A stretch of DNA of 42,282 nt from JBOHWJ01 sp050736615 (GTDB lineage: Bacteria > Desulfobacterota > Binatia > Binatales > Binataceae). The translations under genes and the position numbers were made by a program. Under the pieces are notes generated by a model. The model saw nothing but the letters and a program-made list of their open reading frames with translations. It made no database searches and was not told the origin of the DNA. Shown here piece after piece: positions 24,534-32,423 of the stretch; the stretch's first letter is position 1; every line of letters starts with the position of its first letter. The stretch lies in NCBI GenBank assembly GCA_050736615.1, contig JBOHWL010000118.1, positions 1-42,282 of the forward strand. The letters are read 5' to 3'.

Positions 24534-25025
24534 ACGTTCATTCCGGCGGTTCCATTGCCCGCCAACCTCAACGGCGTGCCGATGCAGGAGGTGGTTAATG
24601 ATCCGATCACGCTGTTGCGGAAGGTCATCGAAAAGCAGGTTGCCGATGGACACACATTCAAAGGCGCGGCGCTGAATATCGCCACGCACGCGAAGGTGAC
24701 CTTTTCCACCGAGCCAAATCGGACCACAAATGATCCGACGACCGACATTAGTGTGACGGGTGCCGGCGGCGGCATCGAGAATATTCCGTTCCTAGAGGGC
24801 GGTGAGCCGGTTGGAGCGCAGGGCCCCAACGCCGATACAGCGCTGGTGTACGCCACCTTCTGGATCGAGAAGGTCACGCATCCGCAAAAAAGAGAGCCTT
24901 TCATGCAGCTTCAGTACGCGCAGATGGTGGTGCTGAACTTTCCAATTCTAACCGCGCCCGCGCCCCCGGTGGTTCTGGGATGGCCGCATATCTCGGTGGT
25001 GACGCTCACCAAATCCTTCAGCTAA
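24534..25025 (+). pseudogene. Unrecognised C-terminal domain fused after the debranching-enzyme remnant
   Basis: From 24534 one frame stays open to TAA 25023-25025 (about 163 residues) in the frame of the third debranching fragment, but has no similarity to it. It contains LPANLNGVPMQEVVNDPITL, AALNIATHAKVTFSTEP, TTNDPTTDISVTGAGGGIEN and ends MQLQYAQMVVLNF, GWPHISVVTLTKSFS. It reads like the C-terminal part of a real soluble protein, with well-formed beta strands and no frameshift, but I do not know the family. A deletion probably joined the 3' part of this gene to the debranching gene. A start at ATG 24582 would give a 147-residue protein. Confidence 0.5.
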
Positions 25026-25915
25026 ATCACGCCGGCGCGGGCCGCCATGATGTTATTTTGCACGCATCAGATAAGGGCGGCACGCGATCCACGCCTCACA
25101 ACGCGAAGCCCTGAGTCTCCCGGCTCAGGGCTTCTTACGATTCATAGTTGAATATGGCGCGCGTTCCAGGTGCGTTCAGTATCGCATGGTGGCGGCCGAC
25201 ACCGAGCAGCTCGGCGCCGCGGCCTCCAAGCCGGCCGTCAAGCGGCATCTGGCCTAGGTTTTCTGTCTAATCCTGCAACGGAGATGACGCCGGAAGCTGT
25301 GGAGTGTGGCGTCAGGCGATCTTTGCGTGCACGCTCCGCCCGTGCCATGACATGCACGGGATCGATCAAGCTGCGGAACTGGGCTAGATGCCGGGCCCAC
25401 CACTGATCGACACTACCATCACCAGTGGCCCTATTCGGCGGCGACGCCGATTCAGACCTATCACGCCATCGGCGCCAATCGCAGTAAAGCGCATCGATGC
25501 TACCGTTCAGATCTAGTCCCGCGTTAATAAGTGCGGCGCGGGTCTCGCGGTATTCCTGTTCAAGATCGATATTGTTGGTAACCACAGAATACTCCGGAAC
25601 TCCTGATGCAGGACGCGGCGAGCTCACTGCCGCGTGCTATTTTTTGCATGCCATGCCTTGGGCAGAAGTGGCGACCAACACCCTCAAATCGAATTGCCAT
25701 GGTCGCGAGGTACGACTGAACTATTTATATCACGATTCGATGCGGACTTCCGGCGCACCGGAGCGGCCTGGTGTTTTGTACCGAGTTGGCTAAGCCGCGG
25801 GCGTACGCTCCCAAACGGCTTTGAAGCAGTGATCGGCGTGAATTTGGGAGGCCAGCCGTGCGCCGGACACGACGGTCTTGTGGCTAAGGGACCGAGGAAA
25901 GCGCTACCATGCCTT
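25026..25915. other. 890-bp region without a supported gene
   Basis: Apart from the hairpin at 25105-25134 I find no gene I can support. The longest frame, minus strand 25627-25238, contains YSVVTNNIDLEQEYRETRAA and WWARHLAQFRSLIDPVHVMA; it reads fairly protein-like but has no known motif and no ribosome-binding site. A short plus-strand piece near 25184-25258 (MVAADTEQLGAAASKPAVKR) could be a gene tail. Decayed sequence is the likely content. Confidence 0.5.
25105..25136 (+). terminator. Strong hairpin, possible terminator
   Basis: GAAGCCCTGAG at 25105-25115 pairs perfectly with CTCAGGGCTTC at 25124-25134 around an 8-base loop, followed by TT. The short T-run makes it weak as an intrinsic terminator, but the stem is strong and it lies 80 bases after the stop at 25025. 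Confidence 0.5.
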
Positions 25916-26146
25916 ATGTCATTACCTCGGGAGATCGCTGAAAAAGGCGATGGTATCTACAAAGCCAAGTACAAGCGCTCTTACGAAAAGCGCTATTTCG
26001 GCCAGTACGCCGCCATCGACATTGACACCAGTGAAGCCTTCGTTGCGCCAAGCGCGGCAGCAGCGGTCGGCAGCGCTCAAATCATGGGCAAGGAAGGCGC
26101 GCTGTTCCATTTGGTCAGGATCGGTTACCGGCCCGGCACGAATTGA
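25916..26146 (+). CDS. Small conserved hypothetical protein
   Basis: A 76-residue soluble protein, MSLPREIAEKGDGIYKAKYK, then RSYEKRYFGQYAAIDIDTSE and AFVAPSAAAA, ending LFHLVRIGYRPGTN. I recognise the pattern as a widespread small family: E-x2-Y-KYK-x4-YFG-x-FVAID-(V/I), then AFV, then a helix of Ala residues, then G-x-FHL-(I/V)-R-(I/V)-G. In many genomes such genes stand upstream of a small retropepsin-like gene; none intact is seen here. The ribosome-binding site is weak (GAGGAAAG about 15 bases upstream). Function unknown, possibly half of a toxin-antitoxin-like pair, by analogy only. Confidence 0.55.
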   Translation: MSLPREIAEKGDGIYKAKYKRSYEKRYFGQYAAIDIDTSEAFVAPSAAAAVGSAQIMGKEGALFHLVRIGYRPGTN

Positions 26147-26605
26147 AAATGGCCGGCGTTGCGAACTCTCCGTAGCGCAGCTCGCGTTGCCGCGTTCCGC
26201 ACACACGATCATGCGGTTTATCATGTTAGAAAATTCGTAGCGGGGCTTGCTTGGAATGCCGGCGATGGCATTAAAAACACGGTTTCCTTGCAATCGTGCA
26301 ATTAGCTGCTTGCGCTTGGCGGTGTCGATTTTCTCGCCCTACTGAAGCAGTCGCTCGACCTCCGAAAAAGCGGTAATTGGACATCGACGGCAAGAGGATC
26401 TTCTACATTGGGCACTTCGGCCATTCTTCGCGAGCCGGTGAGCCGAGCTGCCAGTACCAGTTCGCCGGGCAGACTTGCCAGTATCATTGTCGGCTCCGAA
26501 AGCATAAAATAGTGAATGCTTGGATTGTTCCTTTCATCTAGACTCCGGAATCGCCCGGGCTTTCTGTTCGAGAGCTTCCCGGCAAATACTCATGGAGGGC
26601 AATAA
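26147..26605. other. 459-bp intergenic region before the RRM gene
   Basis: No gene is supported. A minus-strand frame (26505-26302) with LPGELVLAARLTGSRRMAEV looks protein-like but has no known motif. The last 80 bases form the 5' leader of the RRM gene; GGAGGGCAAT stands just before its ATG. Bacterial RRM genes are often cold-induced through their leaders, but I see no conserved structure here. Confidence 0.5.
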
Positions 26606-26917
26606 ATGCCCGGCAAATTGTACGTAGGCAATTTGGCCTACTCGGTTACTCAAGCTGACCTCGAAGAGCTTTTCGCGCAGGCCGGCCAGGTTCAGAGCGT
26701 CGCTGTAATAACGGATAAATTCTCGGGTCAATCCAAAGGCTTTGCTTTCGTCGAGATGGCAAGTGCCGATGAGGCCGCCAAGGCGCTTGCACAATTCAAC
26801 GATACCGAGCTCAAGGGCAGAAACATCAAGGTGAACGAGGCCAAACCTCGCGAATCGAGCTTCGGCGGTGGAAATCGCGATGGCGGCGGTGGTGGTAGAG
26901 GCCGCAATCGCTGGTAG
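26606..26917 (+). CDS. RRM-type RNA-binding protein with Gly/Arg-rich tail
   Basis: A 103-residue RNA-binding protein with one RRM domain: RNP2 is LYVGNL at residues 5-10 and RNP1 is KGFAFVEM at 44-51, both with the aromatic residues that stack on RNA. After residue 85 the tail is Gly/Arg-rich (FGGGNRDGGGGGRGRNRW), as in plant glycine-rich and cyanobacterial cold-induced RRM proteins. It likely binds single-stranded RNA in the cytoplasm. GGAGGGC precedes the ATG. The tiny basic protein 133 bp downstream may be co-transcribed. Confidence 0.92.
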   Translation: MPGKLYVGNLAYSVTQADLEELFAQAGQVQSVAVITDKFSGQSKGFAFVEMASADEAAKALAQFNDTELKGRNIKVNEAKPRESSFGGGNRDGGGGGRGRNRW

Positions 26918-27050
26918 AAGATGGGGCCGGGCCTGACTGCCTAATTCTATTTTTCACGAGCCGGAGCTTATTGGATTCCACGCTGGCACGCGCGTCGCCG
27001 AGGTACCAGCAAGGGCCGGTACATATCCGTCTAATAATAAAGGACTCCCA

Positions 27051-27218
27051 ATGGACAAACGCCGCAGAGAACAAGTTCGTAAACAGAAACAACAGGTCAA
27101 GCAGCAACGCCGCTCCAAACGTGCAGCCGAGCAACGGCTGAATCCCAAAGTAGGGATGGAAAAAGACGCGGACCTTGCCGAAATGATTCCCGGACCGCAA
27201 CCGGAACAGATTAACTGA
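27051..27218 (+). CDS. Very small basic, Gln/Arg/Lys-rich protein
   Basis: A 55-residue protein that starts MDKRRREQVRKQKQQVKQQR and ends ADLAEMIPGPQPEQIN. The first 30 residues form a highly basic helix or coiled coil; the tail is acidic with a Pro-Gly-Pro turn. AAGGACTCCCA gives a good ribosome-binding site at proper spacing. Codon use matches coding sequence and the frame begins 133 bases after the RRM gene on the same strand. I do not know its function; nucleic-acid or ribosome association would suit the charge pattern and the RRM neighbour, by inference. Confidence 0.65.
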   Translation: MDKRRREQVRKQKQQVKQQRRSKRAAEQRLNPKVGMEKDADLAEMIPGPQPEQIN

Positions 27219-27282
27219 TTGCGGCGAGCGTGAACGACTAATTCTGTCGCCCAGCATTGACATGACGCGCTCAGATTCACCC

Positions 27283-27330
27283 ACAGTCGTCAGTCTAAGT
27301 CGCTCTACAGTCGTCAGTCTAAGTCGCTCT
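27283..27330. repeat. Perfect 24-bp tandem duplication
   Basis: Positions 27283-27306 and 27307-27330 are identical 24-base units (ACAGTCGTCAGTCTAAGTCG plus CTCT) placed head to tail without a gap. Only two copies exist, with no spacers, so it is not a CRISPR. It lies in the gap between the small basic protein and the enoyl-CoA hydratase end and looks like a recent slippage or duplication event. Confidence 0.9.
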
Positions 27331-27501
27331 GTGGAAGCGCCCCTGGTTCATCGGGGCGAAATGCAGCCCGGCACACTGCCGCAGAAATTGATCAGGTGCG
27401 TGGCGAAGCAAAACCGCGGTGGGGGCTTATCGGCGGGTGGCCTCCTCCAGCCGTCGCCGCACTCCCCGCTCGATCCGCGCGTCATCGCTCGCGGGCGTGG
27501 C

Positions 27502-27541
27502 GCCCCGAGGGTGGGCTCCTCATAGCGGGGCAAGCTTTTTT
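27502..27541 (+). terminator. Possible intrinsic terminator of the RRM unit
   Basis: GCCCCG at 27502-27507 pairs with CGGGGC at 27526-27531 across an 18-base loop and is followed by AAGC and six T residues. The stem is short and the loop long, so the call is tentative. It is oriented for plus-strand transcripts from the RRM and small basic genes, just before the convergent enoyl-CoA hydratase gene. Other than this and the tandem repeat, 27219-27555 shows nothing I can support. Confidence 0.35.
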
Positions 27542-27555
27542 GACCGACATTGCCG

Positions 27556-28383
27556 TCATCCCACGGAGTCGAAGCGTGGCTTGCGCTTTTCATTAAAGGC
27601 GCGCACACCCTCGGCCAGATAGCCGGCTTGGACACACAGGGTCTGTGTGCGATTCTCCAGCTCGACCGCCGCCTCCAGGCTTCCCGCATCGAGGTTCGCC
27701 CACAAGCCTTCTTTCGTCATCGTAAGACCCAGCGGCGATAGTGCGGCCATCTCGCGAGCGAGTCTGCCAGCCGCGGCCTCCAGCTCGGATTCCGGCACCA
27801 CTTCCGACACCAGGCCAATGGCAAGCGCGCGTTTCGCGTCGACAAACCGTCCCGTTGTGAGCAGCTCAAAGGCAACTGAAGTCCCTACCGCGCGCGGCAG
27901 GAAATAGCTCGCCCCCATGTCGCATCCGCTCAATCCCACGCGCACAAAGGCCGCGTTGAAGCGGGCTGACTCGGCCACGATCCTAACCTCGCACGCAAGC
28001 GCGAGCGAAAATCCACCTCCGGCCGCTGAACCGTGTACCGCGGCGATAAAGGGCTGCGGCAGATGGTGGAGCTTGACGATGATGTCGCTGATGCGGCGTT
28101 GAAAGGCGAGCGTCGCTGCGGTCGAGCCCAGGATTCCGGCGCCATCCGCGGTACTGCTGGCCTCACGCGGACGGTTCTCCTTGAGATCAAGTCCGGCGCA
28201 AAATGCCCGGCCAGCGCCTCTCATCACTACAACGCGGGTCTGCGTGTCCCCACGCAGTGTGTCCAGATAGTTGTGCAGGTCTTCCACGAGCTGATAGCTC
28301 AAGGCGTTCAATACGTGGGGGCGGTTGAGAGTCAACCATGCCACCGCACCGTCCCGGCGTATATCAAGTGTTTCATAAGCCAT
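27556..28383 (-). CDS. Enoyl-CoA hydratase/isomerase family protein
   Basis: A 275-residue crotonase-fold enzyme on the minus strand. The N-terminus has VAWLTLNRPHVLNAL; the two oxyanion-hole segments are FCAGLDLKE (61-69) and HGSAAGGGFSLALACEVRI (117-135). The two catalytic Glu positions of classical hydratases are Ser126 and Asp155 (SGCDMGASY), so it is not a standard beta-oxidation hydratase and more likely an isomerase, hydrolase or other crotonase. It acts in the cytoplasm on an acyl-CoA. It stands alone, with the CoA transferase 9 kb away as the only related function. Confidence 0.88.
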   Translation of the reverse strand: MAYETLDIRRDGAVAWLTLNRPHVLNALSYQLVEDLHNYLDTLRGDTQTRVVVMRGAGRAFCAGLDLKENRPREASSTADGAGILGSTAATLAFQRRISDIIVKLHHLPQPFIAAVHGSAAGGGFSLALACEVRIVAESARFNAAFVRVGLSGCDMGASYFLPRAVGTSVAFELLTTGRFVDAKRALAIGLVSEVVPESELEAAAGRLAREMAALSPLGLTMTKEGLWANLDAGSLEAAVELENRTQTLCVQAGYLAEGVRAFNEKRKPRFDSVG

Positions 28384-28729
28384 AGCGTTCCTCGGTTAGC
28401 TCCGAAATTTCCGTGTTGCCGCCTCGGTCAGAGGCGACATATCCACGGCCAGCGTTAAGAATTTGCATTGCCGCAATCTTGCGTGTTCTCATCAACAGAA
28501 CACATCCGCAGGATATATCGGTTCAGACGACGAAAACACGCTCTCGTCCCTTGCCTGGCTCCAGCATCTAAGAATGACCAATTAGAATTTGCCAAGGCAA
28601 GACCACGCGTGTTAGTCGATGGCATGAGTTGAGGCGCCTCGCGGCGAAGCGCCGCGAGTCTCACTGTTTTGAACGTGTGCGTTCTTCCAGATCGCTCCGA
28701 TACCCCTCGAACGAAGTGAGATTGCGGCG
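28384..28729. other. 346-bp divergent intergenic region with hairpin
   Basis: The gap separates the divergent enoyl-CoA hydratase and MetE-like genes and must hold both promoters. CTCGCGGCG at 28638-28646 pairs with CGCCGCGAG at 28650-28658 around a 3-base loop, followed by TCTCACTGTTTT. Its nearness to the MetE-like start suggests a leader hairpin or a repeat remnant. No gene is seen. Confidence 0.55.
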
Positions 28730-29767
28730 ATGACCTCACGCGACGTTTACTTCGTCGGCACGATTCCCCTGACCGGCCCCTTTGACGTATTCACAACGCT
28801 GGCCGAACTGGTCGGAGAGCGCGCGTATCGCGTTCCCGACGGCGAGACCGGCGATCGCAAATTGTGGATTCAGGCGCAATATCCGATACTGGCGGCTTGC
28901 CCCGCCCTGATGGTCGGCGATTTTCCCAAGGATGGCCTGACTCGCCGCACGACCTACCAAATTCCAGTGCGGCTGCGTCCGGATAGTCAGGAGCGCGACA
29001 TCGCATTTACCGAGCTCGGGTACGCCCGCTATGCAATCGCCTCATACGGACTCTTCCGTGCGATGAAGGAATCCGGACGGATTCCACGGCAATGGCGCTT
29101 CCAGGTCGGCTTGCCGGCACCGATGGAGGTGATGCCGATGGTGGAACCGGAGTCGCGTGCGCTGGTGGAAGCGCCTTACGAACGTGCTTTGTTGGCGGAA
29201 TTGGATAGGATTCAGCAAGCCATTCCGCATGACCAGCTCGCCCTCACGTGGGACGTGGTGCAGGGCGTGCTGTTGTGGGAAGACCTTGCCAATTCATACG
29301 TGACGGTGTGGTTCGACCATCCACTGGAAGGCGTGCTGGAGCGCTATACCCGCCTTGGTAGCCGAGTGGCGGCGGGGGTCGAACTCGGTTTCCACCTCTG
29401 CTACGGAAGCCTCGACCACCGGCACGCGCTCGAACCGCGTGATCTCGGCGCGTGCGTGAATCTCGCCAATGCGATCGCAAGCCGGCTCACGCGTCCAATC
29501 GATTACGTGCATATGCCGGTGCCGAATGCGCGCACGGACGAGGGCTACTTCGCCCCGTTGGCGAGACTCGATCACACTCGCGTCCGGCACGTCTATCTGG
29601 GGCTGATTCACTATACTGACGGCGTCCACGGCGCGCGGCGTCGCGCCGCGGCGGCGCAGCGGTATCCACCCAATTTCGGCGTAGCCACGGAATGTGGATT
29701 CGGACGGCGGCCCAGCGCTCAAGATGTGCGCCGGTTGATTAGGCTGCACGCGGACGTGGTGGACTAA
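28730..29767 (+). CDS. UROD/MetE-like barrel protein
   Basis: A 345-residue protein of the cobalamin-independent methionine synthase/UROD-like superfamily, without the duplicated barrel of MetE itself. It begins VYFVGTIPLTGPFDVFTTLA, where MetE-like proteins have the first beta strand, and has RVPDGETGDR near 34-43, VGLPAPMEVM near 125-135, LTWDVVQG near 168-175, HLCYGSLDHRH near 223-233 and the C-terminal GVATECGFGRR near 318-328, where the Cys is a zinc ligand in MetE. It may transfer a methyl group or act on a thiol compound; the substrate is unknown. A broken partial copy of this gene lies at 34092-34339. Confidence 0.82.
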   Translation: MTSRDVYFVGTIPLTGPFDVFTTLAELVGERAYRVPDGETGDRKLWIQAQYPILAACPALMVGDFPKDGLTRRTTYQIPVRLRPDSQERDIAFTELGYARYAIASYGLFRAMKESGRIPRQWRFQVGLPAPMEVMPMVEPESRALVEAPYERALLAELDRIQQAIPHDQLALTWDVVQGVLLWEDLANSYVTVWFDHPLEGVLERYTRLGSRVAAGVELGFHLCYGSLDHRHALEPRDLGACVNLANAIASRLTRPIDYVHMPVPNARTDEGYFAPLARLDHTRVRHVYLGLIHYTDGVHGARRRAAAAQRYPPNFGVATECGFGRRPSAQDVRRLIRLHADVVD

Positions 29768-29902
29768 ATACGGCATCGAGCGCACGTTTGCCCGATTTGC
29801 CGCTCAACGCTCGGGCCACTGCGCGCGCTGGATAAGCGGCGGTGATCAAGTTGCGGGTGGGGATGGCTGGCAGACAGTCGGTCCGTCCGAAGGAGGCTCG
29901 AG

Positions 29903-30368
29903 ATGAGCGAAGCACATACATGGGCGAGAAGGGGCGCGCTGTTTGGTGGAATTGGGCTTCTGGCCCTAATCCTAACTCCAATGTGCGCTCGAGCTGATGG
30001 CTCGCACGGAGCCTGCCGCAATGCAACCATGCACGGCACCTATGTGTATGCCTATAGCGGATACATCGGGACAGGCAGTACGCTAACGCGCTTCACGGTA
30101 GCTGGTCTGGCGGTGTTCAACGGAGACGGAACTTCACATGGCGTCTGGACAACGGCAACCGATTGCGCGCCTGCTGACATTTCAGGGTACGTACAGAGTC
30201 AACCCCGACTGTAGTGCAACTGAAGTTGATACTGACCAAAATGGCAACGTTTTTCATTACGATGATTTCACTGGACCTGGTGGTAATGAAATCAGTTTTG
30301 TCCAGACTGACCCAAACGTAGTTAGCTCCGGCACCGAGGTCCGGACGCAGACAGATTTGGATCATTGA
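29903..30368 (+). pseudogene. Secreted protein split by a frameshift
   Basis: GGAGGCTCGAG precedes an ATG whose product has a signal peptide (residues 1-31, ending MCARADG) and a beta-rich body, HGTYVYAYSGYIGTGSTLTR and FTVAGLAVFNGDGTSHG. Near 30150 the sensible frame shifts: the continuing homologous-looking part is GQRQPIARLLTFQGTYRVNP, then DCSATEVDTDQNGNVFH and FVQTDPNVVSSGTE. Repaired, the protein has about 150 residues and resembles small exported proteins common in Acidobacteriota-like genomes, of unknown role. One indel explains the split, so assembly error is possible. Confidence 0.7.
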
Positions 30369-31026
30369 AAATATTGTTTGCCAAACTTCCGGAGCGGCCG
30401 GCGGGATTCCATACGAATACGTTCAGAGAGAAGTCTGCTCCGGACGAGCGCTCATTTCTGCTTCGTCAGTGAAGCCTCTCGTTTCGACGGCATGCCTTCC
30501 CGACGTGTGTTCACGGAGGCGATCCTTTAGAACTCGATAATTGTCACTTAAATCCTTAACTCAACCGTTTGATCGAATAGCGTCTGATACCCACCATCAC
30601 CCGGCACTCGCCCCTCAAATGTTGAAGCGGCACGGGCTCGGGCCAGGCCGCTGGATGCCTGCCGTTCTTGAAGTCGGCGCCGTCCCCGCTTGCCGCTATC
30701 ATTGCGGTTGTAGTCTCGGGCCAATCCCTCGAATTCTTGGGGATCCTTTCGCAGACCGCGCTGGCTTTGGAGATCGCGTCGATTCGTCCGATCGAAAGTC
30801 CGGATGCGATCGTCGATCTGAAGCATGAAGGCGTACAAGACTTTGAGACGACCTCTCCATCATGGGGCGTTCGCTCAAGTTAGGCCAACATATGTTTGCT
30901 TCGATTCTGATTATGAACGACCGGGCAATATATCCCTTGAACAGCCGATAAGAGCTGTATCATCATTTGATGTGCTCTAATGATCGTTGAAGGAAAATAC
31001 CGAGCTTGGAGGAGAGGAAGAACCAG
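30369..31026. other. 658-bp region without a supported gene
   Basis: Frames on both strands (plus 30668-30883, minus 30838-30548) overlap each other and carry no known motif. The minus one (LQIDDRIRTFDRTNRRDLQS) reads somewhat protein-like but is probably chance or decay. Nothing here is strong enough to annotate. Confidence 0.5.
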
Positions 31027-31104
31027 ATGAAGATTTATGTCACACTCCGCCGCGCTATCGTAATGGTCGCCGTGCTGGCGACGGGCTTTGGGACCATCGC
31101 GTGA
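31027..31104 (+). pseudogene. Orphan signal-peptide start
   Basis: After a strong purine-rich site (GAGGAGAGGAAG) an ATG opens MKIYVTLRRAIVMVAVLATG followed by FGTIA and TGA. This is a typical export signal with nothing behind it. Directly after the stop lies an 11-bp inverted repeat. I read it as the 5' end of an exported-protein gene cut off by later insertion or deletion; a 25-residue membrane peptide is a less likely alternative. Confidence 0.4.
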
Positions 31105-31111
31105 AGGGCGC

Positions 31112-31166
31112 TCCCTGCAGGCAACGGCGCCACGGAGGGTTTTGACGGTCACCCGGCCTGCAGGGA
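31112..31166. repeat. Perfect 11-bp inverted repeat
   Basis: TCCCTGCAGGC at 31112-31122 is the exact reverse complement of GCCTGCAGGGA at 31156-31166, with a 33-base spacer and a short A-run after the right arm. It sits at the break point of the truncated exported gene and about 160 bases before an IS110 remnant, so it may be the end or target site of a mobile element. Confidence 0.75.
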
Positions 31167-31325
31167 AAAACAGACACCATCGCGCCAGCCGCTGCCGCCC
31201 GCGAATCTGCGCAGCCGACCCTGATTGACCTGATGGGATGGACCCAGCCCTCACTTTTCAGTACGGCCTCTGAATGGGCCAGGGTGGTAAGTAACCATCA
31301 CGACGAAGAGCGAGGGGGGTCCAAG

Positions 31326-31545
31326 ATGAAGGTTAGGACAATGGGTATCGAAGATTTGGCAAAGAACGTCTTTTCGGTACACAGGGTTCGATGATCGGGG
31401 AGAGACTGCAGTGCATCGCGAGCTATGGCGTCGGCAGTTGCTGCCTTTCATGGGGCAGCTTGAACCCTGCCTGGTGGGGATGGAGGCGTGCGGCGGAGCG
31501 CACGCCGCAGGAGCCGAGCGTGCCGTTACGACCAGATTCACGTGA
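31326..31545 (+). mobile_element. IS110-family transposase remnant (N-terminal)
   Basis: The start MKVRTMGIEDLAKNVFSVHR is the N-terminus of IS110/IS1111-type DEDD transposases (normally IGIDLAKN-x-F-x-H-G-VD); the first catalytic Asp sits in the shifted motif IEDLAKN, with one residue inserted. A stop follows at 31392, and one frame over the protein continues DDRGETAVHRELWRRQLLPF, then GQLEPCLVGMEACGGAH, which holds the Glu of the DEDD set. After this the sequence ends at TGA 31543. About 75 of some 340 residues remain, so it cannot transpose. Confidence 0.8.
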
Positions 31546-31599
31546 CGGTCGATTTGCGGCAGACAAGACGTTAATTAACAATTCGTGCCAACATCAACT

Positions 31600-32361
31600 A
31601 TGAACTGGCGACGCCTCTTCTCGCGAACGGCGAAGACACAAGGCGATTCAGAGACCATGGACAAACCCCAGTCCGTATTGGCCGACCCAATATGTACAGT
31701 TAGCTCAAACCCATTGATTGCACCACTAGAGAAAGCGCTAGGCGTTACCAAGGCCGAGGCGGACAAAGTTTGGTATGAGTCCAGCTACCCCGCGAGCGAG
31801 GCCTACCGGATAGCTTGCGATGCCGCGCGAGACGATCTAGAAGCGCACTTCCTGAAGGTGTTTGCGCAGGTTGATGCTAAAGCAGTAGAGACCGATTATC
31901 TGAAGCGGTCGATAGCCGACGAGCGAGAGCGTTCACGCTCCGAGAACGATAGGTACTTCATCTCATTATTTGGTCCCTCTGTAGATACCTTCGGCGAGAC
32001 CGTAACTGTGGCGACTATCAGGACGCTTGCTGAGAAAGTGCTCGATGAAGCAACTCAAATCCAGCTCAGCCACCTTCACCTGAACATAGGTACCATAACA
32101 AGATTTCTGGCAACAGTGGGTGATGTTATGGCTGAGCCGTTGGCGAAGAACCTGCCAGCAGACGAGTGGTGGAAAACCGACCTTGTTGAAACCCTCCGAT
32201 CATACGACATGTTCGAAAGTTTATTTCCTCTGATGGTCCGGAAGAAGGTCAAGTTTGGCTCAAGTTCGTGGGTTGAGCTTGCAGAAGCCGCTTTTCCCAA
32301 ACCGGCAACTCGAACGCCGCTTTTCACGGTCTACAACAGATCTGGAGGTAGTGACAAATAA
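31600..32361 (+). CDS. Hypothetical protein lying between IS remnants
   Basis: A 253-residue soluble protein that I do not recognise. It has no signal peptide or membrane helix. The middle is charged and helical (DYLKRSIADERERSRSENDR near 107-126); the C-terminal part contains WWKTDLVETLRSYDMFESLF and LMVRKKVKFGSSSWVELAEA. By eye it is lower in GC than neighbouring genes. It is bounded by an IS110 scrap (ends 31545) and an IS21 scrap (starts 32424), so lateral acquisition is likely. ATG 31600 is chosen over an in-frame GTG at 31585; neither has a good ribosome-binding site. Confidence 0.65.
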   Translation: MNWRRLFSRTAKTQGDSETMDKPQSVLADPICTVSSNPLIAPLEKALGVTKAEADKVWYESSYPASEAYRIACDAARDDLEAHFLKVFAQVDAKAVETDYLKRSIADERERSRSENDRYFISLFGPSVDTFGETVTVATIRTLAEKVLDEATQIQLSHLHLNIGTITRFLATVGDVMAEPLAKNLPADEWWKTDLVETLRSYDMFESLFPLMVRKKVKFGSSSWVELAEAAFPKPATRTPLFTVYNRSGGSDK

Positions 32362-32423
32362 ATTTGTCGGTAGTCGCCGTTCTGGCGACGCGTCTGTGAA
32401 ATGGAGCCGGGGGAGGCGGCTCC

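Noticed and set aside
25105..25136. tRNA gene next to the strong hairpin
   Set aside because: No cloverleaf, T-loop (GTTCRA) or acceptor stem can be built around it; it is a plain stem-loop.
25238..25627. Minus-strand frame of 129 codons
   Set aside because: It reads somewhat like protein, but I find no motif or ribosome-binding site and it lies in decayed DNA; mentioned in the region note only.
27283..27330. CRISPR array
   Set aside because: Only two directly adjacent identical units with no spacers and no cas genes in the window.
30548..30838. Minus-strand frame of 96 codons rich in Arg and Asp
   Set aside because: No motif and overlapping equally open frames on the plus strand; probably chance.
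31326..31394. TGA in the IS110 remnant as a recoded stop
   Set aside because: The stretch after it continues the family in a different frame, and IS110 enzymes have no Cys or Sec at this place.
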